The notes beneath the pieces were generated by a model, which saw only the letters and a program-made list of their open reading frames with translations, searched no databases and was not told the DNA's origin. Made by a program: the position numbers and the translations under genes. Shown one piece after another: positions 5,066 through 6,675 of a stretch of DNA of 6,675 bases. Every line of letters starts with the position of its first letter. The stretch's first letter is position 1. The DNA is from UM-FILTER-42-14 sp964586055 (GTDB taxonomy: Bacteria > Patescibacteriota > Microgenomatia > UBA1400 > PJMF01): assembly GCA_964586055.1 (NCBI GenBank), contig CAZPFX010000030.1, forward strand, positions 1 to 6,675. Direction: 5' to 3'.

Positions 5066-6675
5066 GTGAGCGAAACCGGGAAATCCAAAATCAATAATTC
5101 TAAGAAGACGCCAAAGTACATTTTTGTATCTGGCGGAGTTCTTTCTGGGCTTGGGAAGGGCATTACCGCTGCTTCTTTAGGATATCTTCTCAAAAATCAG
5201 GGCTACAGTGTCACAAATATTAAGTGTGAAAATTATCTAAATCTTGACTCAGGAAACATTAATCCAGTCGAGCACGGAGACGTTTTTCTTTGCGAAGACG
5301 GCCTAGAAGCAGACCTAGATCTTGGTTCTTATGAGCGTTTTCTATCCCAAGAAGTTGGCCATCTAAATTTCACTACCGTTGGCCAAATTTACCTCTCAGT
5401 CATTAAAAAAACCCAAGATCTTCACTTTGATGGAGCCACTGTTGACGCTTTGCCATATGTGCCAGAAGAAGTTATCAAAAGAATCACTTTAGCAGGTGCT
5501 GGCTTTGATATTGTTCTAGTCGAGCTCGGAGGCACCGCCGGCGAGTACCAAAACGTAATTTATTACGAAGCTTATCGCATCATGAAGCTTAGATTCCCCA
5601 AGGACACCCTTCACCTTCACGTCACCTACTTCCCAAATCCTTCCCACATTAATGAATTAAAATCAAAACCAACTCAGCTCTCTGTCAGAAAACTTAATGA
5701 GCTCGGCATCCAACCAGACTTTATTGTCGGCAGAGCCAGAACCAACATTGACGACAAGCGTAAAGAAAAAGTTGCTTATTACTGCAATCTTGCCAAAGAA
5801 GACGTTATCTCGAACCCTGATTGTGACACTGTGTATGAGCTGCCCCTAGTTTTTGCTGACCAAAAATTTGATCAAGCTGTGCTGAAAAAACTAGGGCTTC
5901 CAGCTAAAAAAGCAGATTTGAGCGAGTGGAAAAACTTTGTTGAAAAAATTACTTCTCCAAAGTCTAAGAAGATCAATATCGCCATCATCGCTAAGTACAT
6001 CGCTACCGGAGATTTTGAGCTTAAAGATTCCTACGTTTCTCTCTTAGAATCATTGAATTATGCTTCTTGGCATGGAGATGTTGATTTACAAATTGACTTT
6101 ATTAACGCCGAAGAACTTGAGAAGAAAAAGAAAAAAGCAGTTGATGCTCTTGAGAAAGCAGATGGCATTATTGTCCCAATCGGTTGGGGAGAGCGCGGAG
6201 TTGAGGGAAAAATCGATGCTATTACTTATGCTCGTGAGAAAAAAGTTCCTTTCCTTGGTCTTTGCTACGGTATGCAGCTGGCAAGTGTTGAGTTCGCCAG
6301 AAATGTTGTCGGTCTAAAAGATGCTCACACCTCCGAAGTTCGTCCAGATACTCCATATCCAATTATTCACGACATTCCTTTTGAGGAAAAATACCAGAAG
6401 ATCAAGGGTGATGGTGCTAGCATGCGTCTTGGCGCCTACGACTGCGTTCTAAAAGAAGGCACTCTTGCTCACAAGATTTATTCTAAGCACGATGGTTTTA
6501 AAGATAAAAAAGAGAATCTAATCTCGGAGCGGCATCGTCATCGTTATGAGTTCAACAATGAATACCGAGAAGCCCTAGAAAAGCACGGTTTTATCATCTC
6601 TGGAACCTCTCCAGACGACTTCTTCGTCGAAGTGATCGAACTCCCAGAGTCTCAACATCCATTCTTCTTAGCTAC
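5066..6675 (+). CDS. pyrG: CTP synthase (glutamine-hydrolysing), divergent; 3' end outside window
   Basis: CTP synthase makes CTP from UTP, ATP and glutamine-derived ammonia. The start is GTG: a TAA lies in frame at 5054-5056, and no other ATG, GTG or TTG occurs before the conserved core. This gives a Lys/Asn-rich extension of about 13 residues before YIFVSGG. The synthetase domain (~17-~290) has the P-loop GGVLSGLGKG with Lys31, then Lys53, Asp85 and Glu153, matching E. coli Lys18, Lys40, Asp72 and Glu140. The UTP-site motif KSKPTQ is at 199-204. The glutaminase domain (~308 onward) has the nucleophile Cys400 in GLCYGMQ and ERHRHRYEFNN (488-498). The window ends at residue 536, just before the expected F-H-P-E motif with the catalytic His and Glu. 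Several usually near-invariant stretches are changed: DPYINVDPGTM reads ENYLNLDSGNI, QVIPHIT reads DALPYVP, VGDIE reads AGEYQ, and PGGFG reads PIGWG. The family call is secure. Because the core catalytic residues remain, an active enzyme is likely, but kinetics and feedback control could differ. Confidence 0.93.
   Translation, partial: MSETGKSKINNSKKTPKYIFVSGGVLSGLGKGITAASLGYLLKNQGYSVTNIKCENYLNLDSGNINPVEHGDVFLCEDGLEADLDLGSYERFLSQEVGHLNFTTVGQIYLSVIKKTQDLHFDGATVDALPYVPEEVIKRITLAGAGFDIVLVELGGTAGEYQNVIYYEAYRIMKLRFPKDTLHLHVTYFPNPSHINELKSKPTQLSVRKLNELGIQPDFIVGRARTNIDDKRKEKVAYYCNLAKEDVISNPDCDTVYELPLVFADQKFDQAVLKKLGLPAKKADLSEWKNFVEKITSPKSKKINIAIIAKYIATGDFELKDSYVSLLESLNYASWHGDVDLQIDFINAEELEKKKKKAVDALEKADGIIVPIGWGERGVEGKIDAITYAREKKVPFLGLCYGMQLASVEFARNVVGLKDAHTSEVRPDTPYPIIHDIPFEEKYQKIKGDGASMRLGAYDCVLKEGTLAHKIYSKHDGFKDKKENLISERHRHRYEFNNEYREALEKHGFIISGTSPDDFFVEVIELPESQHPFFLA

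Noticed and set aside
5058..5075. B. subtilis-type pyrG control by reiterative G addition and an attenuator
   Set aside because: That mechanism needs a transcript starting with GGG and a leader terminator. Here the initial bases are C's or GTG and there is no leader.
1..6675. Alternative genetic code with UGA read as glycine or tryptophan
   Set aside because: No internal in-frame TGA occurs in gatB, dnaE or the visible pyrG, tryptophans are coded by TGG and glycines by GGN, and gatA ends at TGA at the place expected for the family.
1..6675. Mobile, defence or other novel multi-gene system
   Set aside because: Every long frame is a recognised housekeeping gene, gaps total about 54 bases, and no repeats, integrase, transposase or CRISPR-like arrays were seen.

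Overview
The window holds four ordinary housekeeping genes, all on the + strand and tightly packed: the 3' end of gatA, complete gatB, complete dnaE and most of pyrG. Both edges cut through a gene (gatA on the left, pyrG on the right). Apart from gap sequences of 10 and 44 bases, everything is coding. I see no tRNA, rRNA, CRISPR array, insertion sequence or phage gene.

The source looks bacterial: a DnaE1-type replicative polymerase with an N-terminal PHP domain, together with the bacterial GatCAB amidotransferase. The genes are AT-rich. UGA is a stop: no long reading frame has an internal UGA, so the UGA-as-glycine code of Gracilibacteria/SR1 is unlikely. The small gene sizes, the tight packing and the character of the CTP synthase (a TGDF-x-L-x-DSY segment at the start of the glutaminase domain and a heavily altered synthetase domain) suggest a Patescibacteria/CPR genome. 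That placement is an inference from impression, not from a tree.

Layout: gatA (1-225, C-terminal part only) overlaps gatB (218-1555) by 8 bases. This points to translational coupling of two subunits of the same Glu-tRNA(Gln)/Asp-tRNA(Asn) amidotransferase. dnaE (1566-5021) follows after 10 bases, with its Shine-Dalgarno sequence inside the last codons of gatB, so gatA-gatB-dnaE are probably one transcript. A 44-base gap then separates dnaE from pyrG (5066 to beyond the right edge). It contains a strong sigma70-type promoter, TTGAGG-N17-TATAAT, placed so that transcription would start at or within about two bases of the pyrG GTG start codon, and there is no Shine-Dalgarno sequence.

The genes share no single pathway: gatA/gatB serve tRNA aminoacylation, dnaE replication, and pyrG the CTP supply for RNA, DNA and phospholipid synthesis. 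The most interesting part is pyrG, for two reasons: its probably leaderless and possibly CTP-sensitive start, and a CTP synthase that keeps the core catalytic residues but departs from the family at several normally near-invariant positions, including the pyrimidine-binding/feedback loop. No previously undescribed multi-gene system is visible.
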